A stretch of DNA of 64,000 bases from Acanthopleura granulata (taxonomy: Eukaryota; Mollusca; Polyplacophora; Chitonida; Chitonidae): assembly GCA_016165875.1 (NCBI GenBank), contig JABBOT010000003.1, positions 31,787,663 through 31,851,662 on the forward strand. The letters run 5' to 3'. Below, piece after piece: positions 23,601 through 36,000 of the stretch. The stretch's first letter is position 1, and each line of letters opens with the position of its first letter. The notes below the pieces were generated by a model, which worked only from the letters and a program-made list of their open reading frames with translations, was not told the origin of the DNA and did not search any database. The position numbers and the translations under genes were made by a program.

Positions 23601-26600
23601 ATGTAGAGTCTCTGGTGGATGAACACATGCTTTGGTAAAAAAAAGATGTGTATGAATGTAAGATTGAAACAAACATTACTGCATTCACAAAAGCTAGATA
23701 TGCAAGAATCAGATAAAGACTACATGTATGTTGTTTTCAATGAGTAAAGTAAGGCGTGTCCCATACTTCCATTGCACGGGATAAAGCAGAAATCATCAAT
23801 ACCAACAAAGGAGAAATGAGTATCATTGTTACTCAAAGTTTGTCGAACTTAAGGCATTTTACTTTATTTAACTAGAATTCCTGTTTTTCCAGGACTGGTA
23901 TCTGAATTTTCGTGATGCAGGGTAACAATGTTAGTCCCTATGTACAGTGCAGGTCATACCTAGCCTACTCGACACATACACCGCTGGCATGAGTGCGTGG
24001 TATACATCCGTGATCGAGGAACACTTATTACAAATAAATGGGGTTCATTATTTTTTTTATAAAGTACGATTCAAGGCGCTATTTTGGTATCTGTTCTGAG
24101 ATTTAGCTCCGGGCTATGTGGTTACAGCCTTGGGGTTTGAAAGGCTTTAGGGACACATTTTCTCGGTTGATTCTGACGAAACTACCTTCCTCTATCTAAA
24201 TTACGTCGGCAAATTTGGACAGCCATCAAACCGCTGTGTTTTTTCCGGCTTACATGTCAAAGGGAGAGACCATAAAGCGTAGCTGATATAATCGGCCATT
24301 CTTTTTATACAATTGTGTACCGCTGCGAAAGACTTATTCCATATGATGAAGCCTAAGCGAGGTGACTCTTTCACAGCAGATCTAAGTCTTACAATATCCA
24401 TCTCATGACATCCGGTGCAAAGGTGTAGACATTGCTCATTGATCTTAGTGCACCTGAAATGTGTTGCAATACTCGCGGTGTTACGTCATGTGGCCACACA
24501 TGGTTATCTGTGTGCATTGTGTATGTATATCGTTACAACACACTTTACAGAAACACTGTGATCATGCTTGGGTGTAAATTGACAGCAGCTTTTGGGCCCT
24601 TGAAAGTTTCGTGTATCAGCAACATCGCACAGTTGATTGATGTTTTCTTTGTAGACATGATATGTACACGTGAAAATCAATCGGTCAATCAAATAAGCCA
24701 TTTATCCATTAATCTGCCTTTCTGTCTCCATAGTAGTTCGTTTAGTGCTAAATCATGTTGAAAAGAGAAAAATAAGTGAAATGTTTGAAAGATACTCAAT
24801 GTAGACAGCAGCTTATAATGTTATAGATCTAACCTCGGTTGCATATTCTTTAGGTGGAACATAAAAGCCCTTCAGATGTGAAAAACATTTTTAAAGTTTA
24901 GAAAATGGTTTCGGTAATGTAATGTGTCAAGATCTGCGAAAATTTCAACGTACCTAAACCATGATATCAATGAGCAAACCAGGCTAGGAGAATATGGCTC
25001 GAGAAGACTTTGATACATGCATGAACCTCATATTGACCATCTTAATAAACATGCACATATCTGTCAGCACGTTGTCAGAAACAAGCGGAAGGCCGATGAC
25101 TTTAGCACCTGATACTCCTGTGCAGTGTTTACTACAAATTTGTCATGGTCTTCCATGCAATTCAGATTTCCTACACCTGTAACCCTATAACCACTGTTTT
25201 ATAAGCGAAATTTTTGAAGGATTGCAGCGTAAAACTGTATAATTTCAAATCAATAAAAAGTCTAAATAATACGAAGAAAATGTTATTTCTTTTGGGAGAA
25301 GCATTTGTTTTGGGGTTAATTACATGATCAGACACATGGGATATCTACACCACCAAACGCACCCGTCTGATCAGGTGATTTACATGCCAGTTACTCAGGT
25401 ATACTTGGACAAATACATATGTAACAGGTTCAACTGAAAATGTAAAAATTACTCATTAGACAAACAGCGTTTCGTATGATAAGTCTGTTACGTTATGTTT
25501 GTGTTTATGTGGCACGGATCTAGGTTGTGAAAATGACCTGTGCAATTACAAAAGGTGTTACTACCATCTGATGCTCTTGGTATTTGTTGAGTAAATACAC
25601 CCCGTGCGGCTGGGTACACACACACAGGTTGAAGGGAAGGAAGGAAGTGTGTTCCATGAAGCCACACCTGGCCAGTGGCTTACATGCATGGCACTCTGAC
25701 AATGCTTCTGGTCGTCTCTGGTGTATGAAGCGTTGTTGTGGGATTACTGCCGAGTTCGCCGTCACAATAGGACGTTCTGAGTATCAAAGGCGGAATCTAC
25801 ATGTCCAAATGAAGCGTGTAATCGACCAATGAACACCTCTTCAGCTTCGGTGTGTCCATCAAGTCTTTTCTCCCCATACCCTGCAATCCTTGCCTGGTGT
25901 ATGTGACCATGTATGGGTGGGATCTCGCATCCGTAAAAGCGGAATGAATTTCGTCCCAGAGAATACCGAAGATCGGAAAAAGAGCAAACGCGGCTTTATG
26001 CGAACTCAGATTGTCCTCTGAAAAGAATCACTGTTACAATTAAATCCACTCAAATGAAGTTAGGAAGTCGGTAAGCCCGTATAAAAAGTTACCTTAATAC
26101 ATTTCTATTGAATGCTTGGCTGTTGTCGCTGAGGAAGCCATCCTCTGTGAAAAGCCAGCGCTAAGGGTTTTGTCCCATACCGAGTGATAACAAGGCACCT
26201 TGAAAGCCAAATGGACGACCACCACTCGTCACTTGTCCGGTTTTTCACACAACGTCAGCAGACTCTTCAGACACACCAACTATTTGTCACCGCTCTAGCG
26301 AGTTTTTTTTTCTCCAATGAACAATGCAATTGGATTAAAGACCTCTTTTCACACCCAGAAATTGTTTCCGCAACAATTTACCAAATATTTAGTAGTTTTC
26401 TCAGGTGTTTCGATCTTCTTTTGGCTTCTGTCAGAGCGCCCCCCCCCCTTCATGAACGTAATTAATCTGTGTCGGCTTTGAGCGGAGGGTTCGCCAGTAT
26501 TCCGGGACAGTGATCAATCCCGGCCAGATTCCCGATCCATCAGATGCTATCTCTTAGCCAGACGTGAAAATAACAAAAAATACAAAATTAAACGGTCAAT

Positions 26601-26687
26601 TAAAGAATGGCCGCCGTCACTACATGCATCTTAATCAAGATACGGCGGTATTTGTTGGCAACAACACTAGCAAACGTAGGCCAAAGC
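20603..26687. other. Long noncoding stretch
   Basis: No gene, RNA or recognisable mobile element was found in these 6 kb. Composition alternates between AT-rich (21500-22300, 23000-24100) and more even (20760-21050, 25600-26000, 26460-26560). A CTCF-like word, GCGCCACCTGTTAGC, is at 21471-21485. A run of ten C is at 26439-26448. ATG-initiated frames of 60-95 codons occur but none shows a domain. Confidence 0.55.
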
Positions 26688-27043
26688 AAATCGCAAGACA
26701 TTTAAAATGTAACTTTGAATATGTAAGTATCTGTTGGAACTTTACTTCAACAAGGTTTCCAAGATATGAACATTACAAAAAATGAAAAGAAAAGAAAAAT
26801 AAAAAAGTATATATATATATATATATATATACTTTTTTATTTTTCTTTTCTTTTCATTTCAAGATATGAACATTACAAAAAATGAAAAGAAAAGAAAAAT
26901 AAAAAAGTATATATATATATATACTTTTTCATTTTTCTTTTCTTTTCATTTTTTGTAATGTTCATATCTTGGTAACCTTGTTGAAGTAAAGTTCCAACAG
27001 ATACTTACATATTCAAAGTTACATTTTAAATGTCTTGCGATTT
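26688..27043. repeat. Nested inverted repeat with 123-bp arms
   Basis: Outer arms 26688-26810 and 26921-27043 are equal in length and reverse complementary with only two mismatches (GGTTTCC against GGTTACC; AAAAATAAAAAAG against AAAAATGAAAAAG). The 110-bp spacer is itself a partial copy of the arms: 26781-26810 pairs with 26830-26858 around a TA tract, and the segment starting AAGATATGAACATTAC at 26761 recurs identically at 26861, exactly 100 bp later. The layout is therefore arm, inner reverse, inner forward, outer reverse. The innermost parts are (TA)n tracts at 26808-26831 and 26908-26923. It carries no gene and has no terminal features of a known transposon family. A cruciform-prone palindrome, a fold-back element, a replication template switch and an assembly artefact are all possible. 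Confidence 0.95.
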
Positions 27044-27760
27044 ATATATATACATATATATATATAATAAAAGCACTTTTCATTTTTATATGATGAGAAT
27101 TTATTGAATCGTCACAATAAATCTGATAGTGACACGATAAATTCGATGACTCTATCATGCAGAATTTAGCAAATTGTGTCACCCGTAAAATGCTAAACAT
27201 TACGTGAAATACAGTACCTCGACATATCTAGTAATGTACTAGGTGTTATTCATTGCTAATTATATATTCGGTAGTCAGGTTGTGTAGCTATTGTTAAAAT
27301 TCTGTACGTTGACCAGGTCTTATCTTTATTCATCGGATTGGTTTGTTTACTGTGGTGTTCATTTCCTACCCTGAATGATCTGCTGGACTGACCAGTCGTG
27401 CTTACATGATAACAAGGTTAAGCTGTAAGTCTGGTCACTCACGACCAAGTATGAATACAGGAATGTGAAATAAGTCAGTGTATTGAAGGGGTCCGAGTAG
27501 GTGACCTGACAATACTGGTCAATCAGGGGAAACCGGGATATTATTCTCGTCTTGAAGAAATAGCGAAAGAAATTGCCGATAATCAAGCATTAATATTATT
27601 CATGAGAAGTCGGGATCTTATTGTGTTGGGAAGAAATTAAGATCGGGAGGTGTCGGCAAGACGAAGGCTTATTGCCCCCTACAGCTGTTGAATTTTAACC
27701 ATGCCATAATCTCGTAAGACGATCTGAATACTTCTCGGGGAATATATTCACCCTTTTTTC
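27044..27760. other. AT-rich noncoding stretch
   Basis: It begins with more TATATA sequence (27043-27069). Nothing else was recognised. Confidence 0.6.
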
Positions 27761-28520
27761 ATTGTCACTCGGAGCTCGCACGTAAACGGCTGTGCTCTCG
27801 TCGAGCAGTACGGAAGGAGGATGGTTGCGAGAGTAGATAGAGAGAGAGACGTAAATCTGCAGGGGGACACGAGGGCCCGGAGTATGTGCCAGGAGACCCT
27901 TGGCTTGGAGATGAGTTTAGGAGCATTCAGGATTCACTGATGTGACGCGAGACACCGCCAACTTTAGGGCGGACATCTTCCAGTAAACACGTACGGCACA
28001 AGTTAAAATGGGGCACACAAATCAGTGAGCACCTTACAAGCGCTGTATACCTCTGCTCTTGTCCTCAACACCCGTGGATGTGTCACCAGTGAACCCCCAG
28101 TCGTTTTGTAAGTCACGACGCCCTTCGGTAAACCAATATGATTAAAAGAACACGGTGAAACCCAGCTTGACTACAGACTGTTCTGTCTGCCTAGACACTG
28201 ACGTTCAAGCGGAAAGTTTTGACGTCCGGACTCGCTGACCAAGCTTGCTTATAGGCCTGTATGTGCGCTGACGTATTCTCCCCGGGACGAGCTCCCAGGA
28301 AACTAACCCCGGCCTTGTTAAGTTCAAATTAAGGAGAGAGAAAACCCCCGGATGTTGTAAAAGCGAAGAACGTGTCTTTTGGAGTACAAGGTTGATTGCA
28401 TTTTCACTCCAGTAACTTCCGGGTAACCCCGACAAGCGAGATGGCCGCATGCGGATAACCTTTTTCGGGGAATAGCTTTTTACCCAGTAAAGACCTTCGA
28501 GATTTTGTGTACCCGAACAG
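27761..28520 (+). other. Candidate 5' noncoding exon or regulatory block
   Basis: This block is clearly richer in G and C than the DNA on either side and has many CG dinucleotides (for example CTCTCGTCGAGCAGTACGG near 27796 and GTGACGCGAGACACCGCC near 27942). It ends in CGAACAG|GTGAGTCAG, a full splice-donor consensus with the intron starting at 28521. No long plus-strand reading frame crosses it, so if transcribed it would be 5' UTR or noncoding RNA. A GA-rich run (GAGAGAGAGACG) near 27840 resembles GAGA-type promoter sequence. The donor alone is weak evidence, because several such words are expected by chance in 64 kb. Confidence 0.25.
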
Positions 28521-29017
28521 GTGAGTCAGTTACATGGTGAGCAGTATGGTGAGCAACGTGGTGTACGAAAGAAATGAAAGGTTTGTATGTTTACAGATAC
28601 TAACCTTTGATGCACCTGCCATTTAAAAACAGCTAATGATTAATAAATGGCTTTACGAAACATCTTCGTAAACGTATCACATTTAAATGAAAGTCATGCC
28701 GCTTAAGAACACGTAGTTCTGTTTTTTATTTCTCTTTGTGCAAAATTTGATCTCTCCGGTTGATTTCTGAACGTGACATTTTTGGGCTGCAACGTAAGTA
28801 TCTTAATAAGAATTTATCATTTTGACAAAACTATGTGGCCACTGGCAAACTGATGTGTAATTTAAGAACAAAAAAAAATTGATATCGTGTTAATGAGCTA
28901 TATTTGCCGATTAATATTTGTTACAGTCTTATAGTTGCAAAAAAAATTATCGGTGACACGACAAGAGCATATATTCTGTTCAAACATCTTCTACGGGCTT
29001 AACGTTAGTGTGTGTGT

Positions 29018-29030
29018 GGGGGGGGGGGGG
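29018..29030 (+). repeat. Run of 13 G
   Basis: A homopolymer of 13 G follows a short GT tract. Confidence 0.9.
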
Positions 29031-32000
29031 TAGGGAGATGCGGGATGAGTGATGTAACAATGACACAGTACTTTCTGATCTCACGCAAAATGATAATTAT
29101 GGTAAGGTTAACGATGTGTCTGTAGGTTGAGAAATGCGCACGCGCACGTTTCAGCTATTCAACATGTATAGATCTACACAAGCTCCTGAGTACAGCAGGA
29201 TATCAGATTCACTGATGGTTCGCCATACAACAGAGTACTTTCGGTATGGTCATCAGGAACAGTTGGATTTTTCTTGTATAAATATATAACTAAGAAAAGT
29301 GATGGTTTGTGGGTTTGTACGTTTGCGTTATGATGCACAAGCAAAAAGTTTGAAAAAGTTCATACTTTTTTGTTTTTAAATTACGTATACGAGAGGCATT
29401 CCCAATCGAGGAAGGTGTATGTTGAGACAGGGCTTGAATATCGACTTGGAATTCGTCATCACCGGAAAGCAAACCATTGTATGTACGACGCCCCAAATCG
29501 ACCGTGGCATTAATTAGAAGTGTTTAACGAACTTAAACATGCTTGAAATTCGTGTACAGTACGTCGACACAATGCATCTGGTCTCGTGTTGATGCTGGTT
29601 CGTCTGGCAATATCCTGTTTTCTTGAAGTTTGAAATTCATACTGCGTTTCTGGTTCGGATAATACATCAAGTAGTCAGTCAAAATCAACAGATCCATACA
29701 GCTGAGTTGTGCATACCACACCGTAACTACGGCCACCATTACTTAGTCTCAGATCAATTTACTCATTCTTCTTGCGCCCGGAACATAATAAACGAACTGG
29801 GTGATTTTTTGAAAAGAAAATGAGAATAGTGTTCTCTATACTGGCTGTCATGACCACAATACAAGTGATTTATTCACCAGCCCAAATTAGCTCGTCTTGG
29901 GCTGGGCTGTGTTATCTGCAGCTGGAATGGCCACGTTTCAATGATACGTCGGCCTCGCGGTAAAGTAGGAGACCCGGGCTGTCATCGCCAGATTCGCCAA
30001 TATCCCCCCCCTCTCACATCTGCATTCTAATAGGCAGAAATTTTATCAGAGGTTTAAGGATAGTAGGCCACTGTGAATCGTCACAAGTATCTTTGATATT
30101 AGCTTCCAATGCACAACGGGTAAACTGCGGTGGCCAAGTGGCCTCGATCGGCTTATCGGGTCGTTTGTTAAAGCTCAGCTAACGACCAAACATTCCCAAA
30201 GCATTTTATGATCACCTCAAAATATGGAGGAATGAAATACTATATTGCCGATCAAAAGATCCTGCGTCTCAGTGAGAATTTGTCATTTTTCTTCCTAGGA
30301 GTAAATGTCCATTTCTTCCTTAGAAAATGGCAAAATTGCATTGACTACGGGAGCTGGAATCCTTGTTACTCACCTCGAAGATAAGAGAAAAGAGGTCAGT
30401 CATGTCGTCAATAATGGCGCAGGCGGAGGACATTCATTTCCTATACCTCTCCAGCAATTTTTTGTCTGGCATTTGGAGAAGAATTATGTCGACTGCAACG
30501 AAGCTACGGCTTGTATGGTGGAACGTAATGAAATTTCCTTTAGCAATTAAAGTTTGGTATTGGCAAAATTATTAATAATTGGAAAGGAAAATTTAACTAG
30601 CCACACCAAACTCAATTACTGACGATTGTGACTTCTGTCAGCGCGTGAGTAGTGTCTATTCTCCGCCATCAAGCTGGGGAAATTTCCGAGTCTTCGCCCA
30701 GGTTTGGACTGGCCAAATTACATTAGGGGGCTATCCTCGACGGAACTCAAAGGTAGTGCCACCAGCGTGTCTTTAAAAGGGCGAATTCTCCGAGGACGGG
30801 ACAGCACTGTAAGATGTTTGTTTCTGTCACTGCAAGAGGCCTGCTATGGATTTTTTAATCGTTTTATAAAACATTGATCTGTTGATTTGGCGTATTAGGC
30901 GGATTTGTTGGACCCTCCAGCCAAAGTAACTTGTCCCAAGGACACATGCAGCATTGCATAGGGGGTGTAGGGATCTCCAGACGTCACAGGATTAGTGGGT
31001 GTATGACAGGAAAAAGACTCGCGCTTCCTGTGAGTCCATGCAGCAGGATACAAATGGACAAAATGGGAGACATATACGGGCTAATCGATCCGGTAAAACG
31101 TATAGTCTACTATATCAATCCAAAAAATGGCTCTCTCTGCCTAATAAGCAGTATTTATGAAATATTTGTAAATTATCATTGAAGTAAATGCAATCTTAAA
31201 ATCGCTGTGCGTTTTATAAACAAAACGTCAGCGAATGTATGCGCTGAAAGAAAAACAACACTTTTCACTTTCCAACAAATTTCAATTTTACACAAACTAG
31301 CGTTAATTCCACTATTTCTATGGTATGCCGGGCAGCAAACTAAAATCGCGATGAATGCATACATGTGTTGCCCTTTCGAGACGTTTGTCCATAGAGCGAG
31401 GTGACCATGTTGTGTTGTTTCGGCATATTGTTTTCCATTTACACTGAGCGACATGAACTTAAAACCATAAAGGCCCCTTACCATATAGGTCAGATCAAAC
31501 GTTTTTTTCCATTTCGCTCTCAGTGATACAGTGCTCTGTGTTTTCCAGGCTATTAGTGCCCCCTTTTTTTAGTGTTCAGTAATAGGTCCATTGTCGAGTT
31601 TCCGGTCGTCACCGTTTGTCACAGCTCGGTCACTGCGGGCAGTTTGTAGAAAGGACATGGTCTCTGTGTGACTAAACCCTTTTGTAAATATATCTGCCCT
31701 TAAACAGAATACGTATACTGAGAGATACTTCACATGGCAGTGTGGAACCCCTTTGTTCCGTACAATGTTGTGTCCTGCATAAAAAAGAAATAAATAGATA
31801 ATAATTACAGTACAGTTGATTTGTTGAATAGCTGGTCACTTGATCTGGTTCGGTTTAACTTTTACATCAGTGTAACATATGCCACGTAGCGAATTGATTA
31901 AAGTGGAACGAAAGCTTCATTTTAAACAGAGGCCTTGTCCGTAACGAGGCATTACAGTGGTAACGAAGTATTGAACAAATTTTCACATGCACATACCAAA

Positions 32001-32141
32001 AAATGTGGCTCTCATCCGCTACAGGAACTGAGCAATCTTGGGCCATAAATTCCTTGTCTGACTTATATGTAAATATATTTAAGTTCCGCAACCGATTAAT
32101 CCTGTCCAAACCACACGTCAAATATTGTGTCTGTTCATTTC

Positions 32142-32154
32142 GGGGGGGGGGGGG
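32142..32154 (+). repeat. Run of 13 G
   Basis: A second uninterrupted run of 13 G sits between CATTTC and CGTATA. Confidence 0.9.
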
Positions 32155-33044
32155 CGTATATAATGTCTCGCCTTTCCTCGTTACATGAGAATTAACGCGT
32201 GGTTCTTCTGTGTGTATTTTGAGTATATTGAGGTCAACTCGCCTGACGTTTTGTACACACGCGAGCTCTATATTATTGCCTTGTCAATTAGTATTATAAT
32301 CCGAGACTCTAGCCTGACAGCTGTAGTTTGATATAGCCTCTCACCTACAAACAATAACCTGAGTTTACTTGGGCTAACTTCAAGGCACGATTTACTTATA
32401 TCGGATATACCTGCAATTTGAAATGTAAGACATTTCCGGACGCTCTGTTACTACAATGAAAACAGCCAATATCACGCTCTGTTAGTTTTTCAGAAGGAGA
32501 CTGATCCCAACCGTCATTGAAAACAAGTGGTACAAAACCATGTGCGCAGAAAATTTTGACGACTTTATGTGCTTGGTCAGTATTATCTTGTTTTTGTGAT
32601 TACTTTTCTTATTAAGAAGGTAATAAAGTATGTACATAGTTAATGTATTAAACCAGTACTTATTTTTCTGTTTTGCTGTTGCGTAAGCAAGGGAATACGG
32701 TTTTAAAAAAGTAATATTTTTGCTAAAGATATACGAAACCCTATTTATATTTATCTAAAGAAAGAAGAAAGAGGTGGCGTGCGCGACCAGGCGTTCCTTG
32801 CCGTAATATCTAAGAGCCAAGAAACGACTTAAAGGTCAGAATCAGATTTTTTTCCAGTCCCACCTCGAGGAACAAAGTAGCCAAAGATATCCACTCGGGG
32901 TAGGCGTATATGTCAAAATGTGATGGCTCGTCTATTGATAACTAATTAAAGACACATAAATCATTTTCGTCTTAGCCAAGGATTGGGCAAATAGAACGAA
33001 CGAGTAATCTAACGGGGTCGAGTAGTGCAAAGTCTTCGCCTCTC

Positions 33045-33064
33045 TTTTTTTTTTTTTTTTTTTT
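33045..33064 (+). repeat. Run of 20 T
   Basis: An uninterrupted T20 run (A20 on the minus strand) lies about 90 bp before a plus-strand SINE head. It could be the poly(A) end of a minus-strand retrocopy, but no such copy is recognisable to its left on the map. Confidence 0.9.
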
Positions 33065-33149
33065 CGTTTTGTAAGACATTGTATCGATAAGGGTTTCATG
33101 CTTTACGATGGCATACTCTAACATGTCAGTTTGAGGAGGATGTTCTCTG

Positions 33150-33300
33150 GCTGTTTTCGTCAGCCGGCCTAGTTCCTGAATGAGGGCCCTTGCCCCCTGA
33201 AGTCGCGTGTTCGAATCACTCTCTGGTTGTTTCAACTGGAGCTTTAAGCCATGAGCTGTATCAGTTACCTGATGAAAACCAGTGGTTTCGCTCTATGATA
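33150..33300 (+). mobile_element. SINE head and partial body, decayed
   Basis: CAGCCGGCCTAGTTCCTGAA is a plausible A-box region, and GTGTTCGAATCACTC near 33208 a clear B box, at the spacing of a tRNA-derived head. The body follows the copies at 41.5 and 43.3 kb: GCTTTAAGCCATGAG, then GTTACCTGATG, then CCAGTGGTTT. The 3' tail is missing or unrecognisable, so the copy is 3'-truncated or interrupted. Confidence 0.6.
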
Positions 33301-34049
33301 ATTCCGACAGCTGTGTTCATGAGTATACATCGTAACTCATGATCAAATCAGTCAAATTAAAAGGGTTTAAATATCAGACGGTATATTTATCAGTAAAGAC
33401 TTTCAAACCTGACGAACCAAATTCAGATATGGAACACGAGCTTATATGATCTTTTTTTTCAACATCTTTATCGGATAACGTATCTGCTGCATTAAACACG
33501 CCATGGTTTAACGAGGTGACGCAACAGAGTTTGATTACATAATAATACTTCTTTGCGGACTGATTTCCTACAGTTGGTGTTGCCTAGACAGGATCATATC
33601 TCCAATGTACGTTGCCACGATACCACATGAAGATAATAGATGAAATGAGTGATATATTGATAATTTCCAATTTTGGCCCGGTCTTAATAGCCCAGTTGAA
33701 ATGACTACGTGGTAATGCCGTCATGACTTTTGTAGCCCAACAGTGTCCGTTCAATTTTATGATGGGATAAAGTGAGATACGGTTCAGCAAACATAAATCT
33801 AATGGCCCGGGTAAAGCACGTGTGCAATAACATCATACAGAGACCATTTATCGTTACAGCTTGAGTTATGGTTATAAGTTTTCCCAAAACGTTTCATCCC
33901 TTAAGCTAACCAAAACACAAAATCCCATATAGAAACATATGATGTCGACATTTGTACATTTTTGTATCCCCAAATCGCTAGGCAATTTGTGTGTGGTCAG
34001 CTTCATCGATCGAGTTTTTCTCGATGCCTACAAACTTTGTTGACCTCTA
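33301..34049. other. Noncoding stretch
   Basis: AT-rich, with nothing recognised. Confidence 0.6.
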
Positions 34050-34530
34050 TATGCACTGTGGACTCGTGCATATAATTAAATTGTTTATCACTCAGACCTT
34101 GCCAGGCAAGGGAAACAAAGCCTGACTATCCGAGCTGACCTCTTGGTGCTATATACAAGGGACATTTACAACGCCTATTTTTGTTCTTTTTTCAGTATTC
34201 TTAGTTTATGTCTGAGCCCCCCTCCCTCCGCCCATTCGAAGACAATACTAAAACTTGCAGTTGTTTCCTCTCAGTGGGGAAATACTTTTGCGCGGTTCGA
34301 GAGGGAAAAAAGTCGGTGTGCCCTTCAGGCTTAAAGCATTCCGAACAAAGCTCCCGATTGTGGATCCGTCGACAATCCCTGGAACGCCGGGAGAGGTGGC
34401 CTGTGTTCCAGTGCCTCGGGGGCCATCTTGAAGTTGATAGAATTACCGGTATCTCGTCGACTTCGTCAGGCTATATAACCTCGTCTTAATCAAGGTGATT
34501 TACAGCTTCTCCCTTAATCATCGAAGACTT
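34050..34530. promoter_or_regulatory. Candidate regulatory block
   Basis: GC-richer sequence with a run of possible sites, including GGAAACAAAG near 34108 (SOX/TCF-like) and TTAATCAAGGTGATTTACAG near 34485. A 93-codon ATG frame (34208-34489) overlaps a second frame of 63 codons; neither shows a domain. The reading as an enhancer is based on appearance only. Confidence 0.25.
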
Positions 34531-36000
34531 TTCAACGTGATCCTCTCACGCAACCAACACAGAAAAATCCACAGAGTTTAGATGGATTTTTTTTTGTTTT
34601 TGTTTTTTTTTTTCTAGTTTTATTTTTGACTTTATGTATATCAGTTATGTATTATGTATTTTCAAGAATTTTATTTTCGTTTACGAAGGTGGTCAGGTTT
34701 ATTGTTGGTGGAAACCGGAGCTCCTGGAGTAACACTGACACTTCACAACCTCCTGACAGGAAAACTACTTAGCTGGGTGAGCAAGCGGATACCCAAAATT
34801 AATACATGGTATACCATGAAATTAAAGTAAAACCGCCCTAAAATCTATTAAACCAAACGATAATCCTCCAAATCCACCAAATTTGGTTAAAACAAATAGT
34901 TCAAACTTTATGTGTATCAAATTTATAAAGGAAGAATCCTCCTAGAGGGTACAAACACTAGATATTCTGGTTAGTTCCTATAGTGACTAAGTTTGTTTTC
35001 GTTACACCCCAGACGAATTAATCCTGTTCGGGTCCAAGAAAAATTGTTCTGATGGCTTGACGTGTTTTCATTGGCTAATACTGACTCGTCAAATGTCGAT
35101 TACGTGAAGCTAAGAATTAATATTGGACAATTCCGAGTATTCAGTACAAACATTAGACTTGTCAAGTGTTCATTTTTAAAAGCAACAATATTGGTTCAGA
35201 AAGAGAACGGATTATTTTCATAGTTTTTTTGGCTTGTTAAGTGCCAGATCTAAATCAATGGTTATTGTGGTGTGAGACATTACCAATCCAATTGACATGT
35301 TATTCGACAAGAACGCAAACAAGTGAAGAGAGGGAAAAGATGGCTTTGGATAAAAGGGAAAACTTAAGAAAACAGTTTGAGTTAAGCTTAAGTATTGGTC
35401 CGAGGGCGACTTGGCTTGTCCTCGAATGTGGATGCAGACACATGTAAAGAGGAAGCGTAATCTCCATGATGTCTTCCCAGTGTCAATTGGCCCTACCGAC
35501 TTCTCATATTCCACCGAGTCCTCGCACCATAACAAGTGTAATGGGTTATGTGATCAGAAAACATTGGTGCTCATCAGCCGGAGACGATGTGCACACAGAA
35601 TAATACGAGCGCGTCCTCTCCCCGCCCCCAAAAAGGAAAACTGTGCTAAGACCATTGCTCCAAGACACGAAATGCACACATGAGTTTTGTCTCAGGTTTG
35701 ACTTTTTTCTTCCGTTCATCGAAAGGCATTTTCTTTCTGGGACACGGTCAGTTTTGACGACTACTGGAAACCTCTGTGTTTGTACACAAACTAGCTGGTG
35801 TAGAATAATTGTTAAAACTGGAGGTTTGAATTAGTGTATTTCTATTAATCTTTGGGCTTTTCTATCTCCTTTCTCTTCCCCCAAATAACCGACCAGCATG
35901 CAGAGTCAGGCGGTGAGTGCCGGCAGCTCAAACAACGTGAACTGCTGCATGTATTACGTCTGAATGGCGAGTGACAATGCATGAAATCAACACAGCCAAA
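34531..36000. other. Noncoding stretch
   Basis: T-rich low-complexity sequence covers 34586-34628. Short overlapping frames lie on both strands at 35218-35834, with none recognised. Confidence 0.55.

Larger units (their letters stand above)
28521..33044. other. Long noncoding stretch
   Basis: No gene was recognised. Runs of 13 G occur at 29018-29030 and 32142-32154. GC-richer islands near 29890-30010 and 30600-30930 have the appearance of regulatory DNA but few recognisable sites. ATG-initiated frames of 81 and 83 codons (30305-30550, 30931-31182) show no domain. Confidence 0.55.

Noticed and set aside
30305..30550. 81-codon ATG frame with a Gly-rich middle
   Set aside because: A second frame of similar length overlaps it on the same strand and no motif is recognisable.
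34208..34489. 93-codon ATG frame with several cysteines
   Set aside because: The cysteine pattern matches nothing known, there is no signal peptide, and another frame overlaps.
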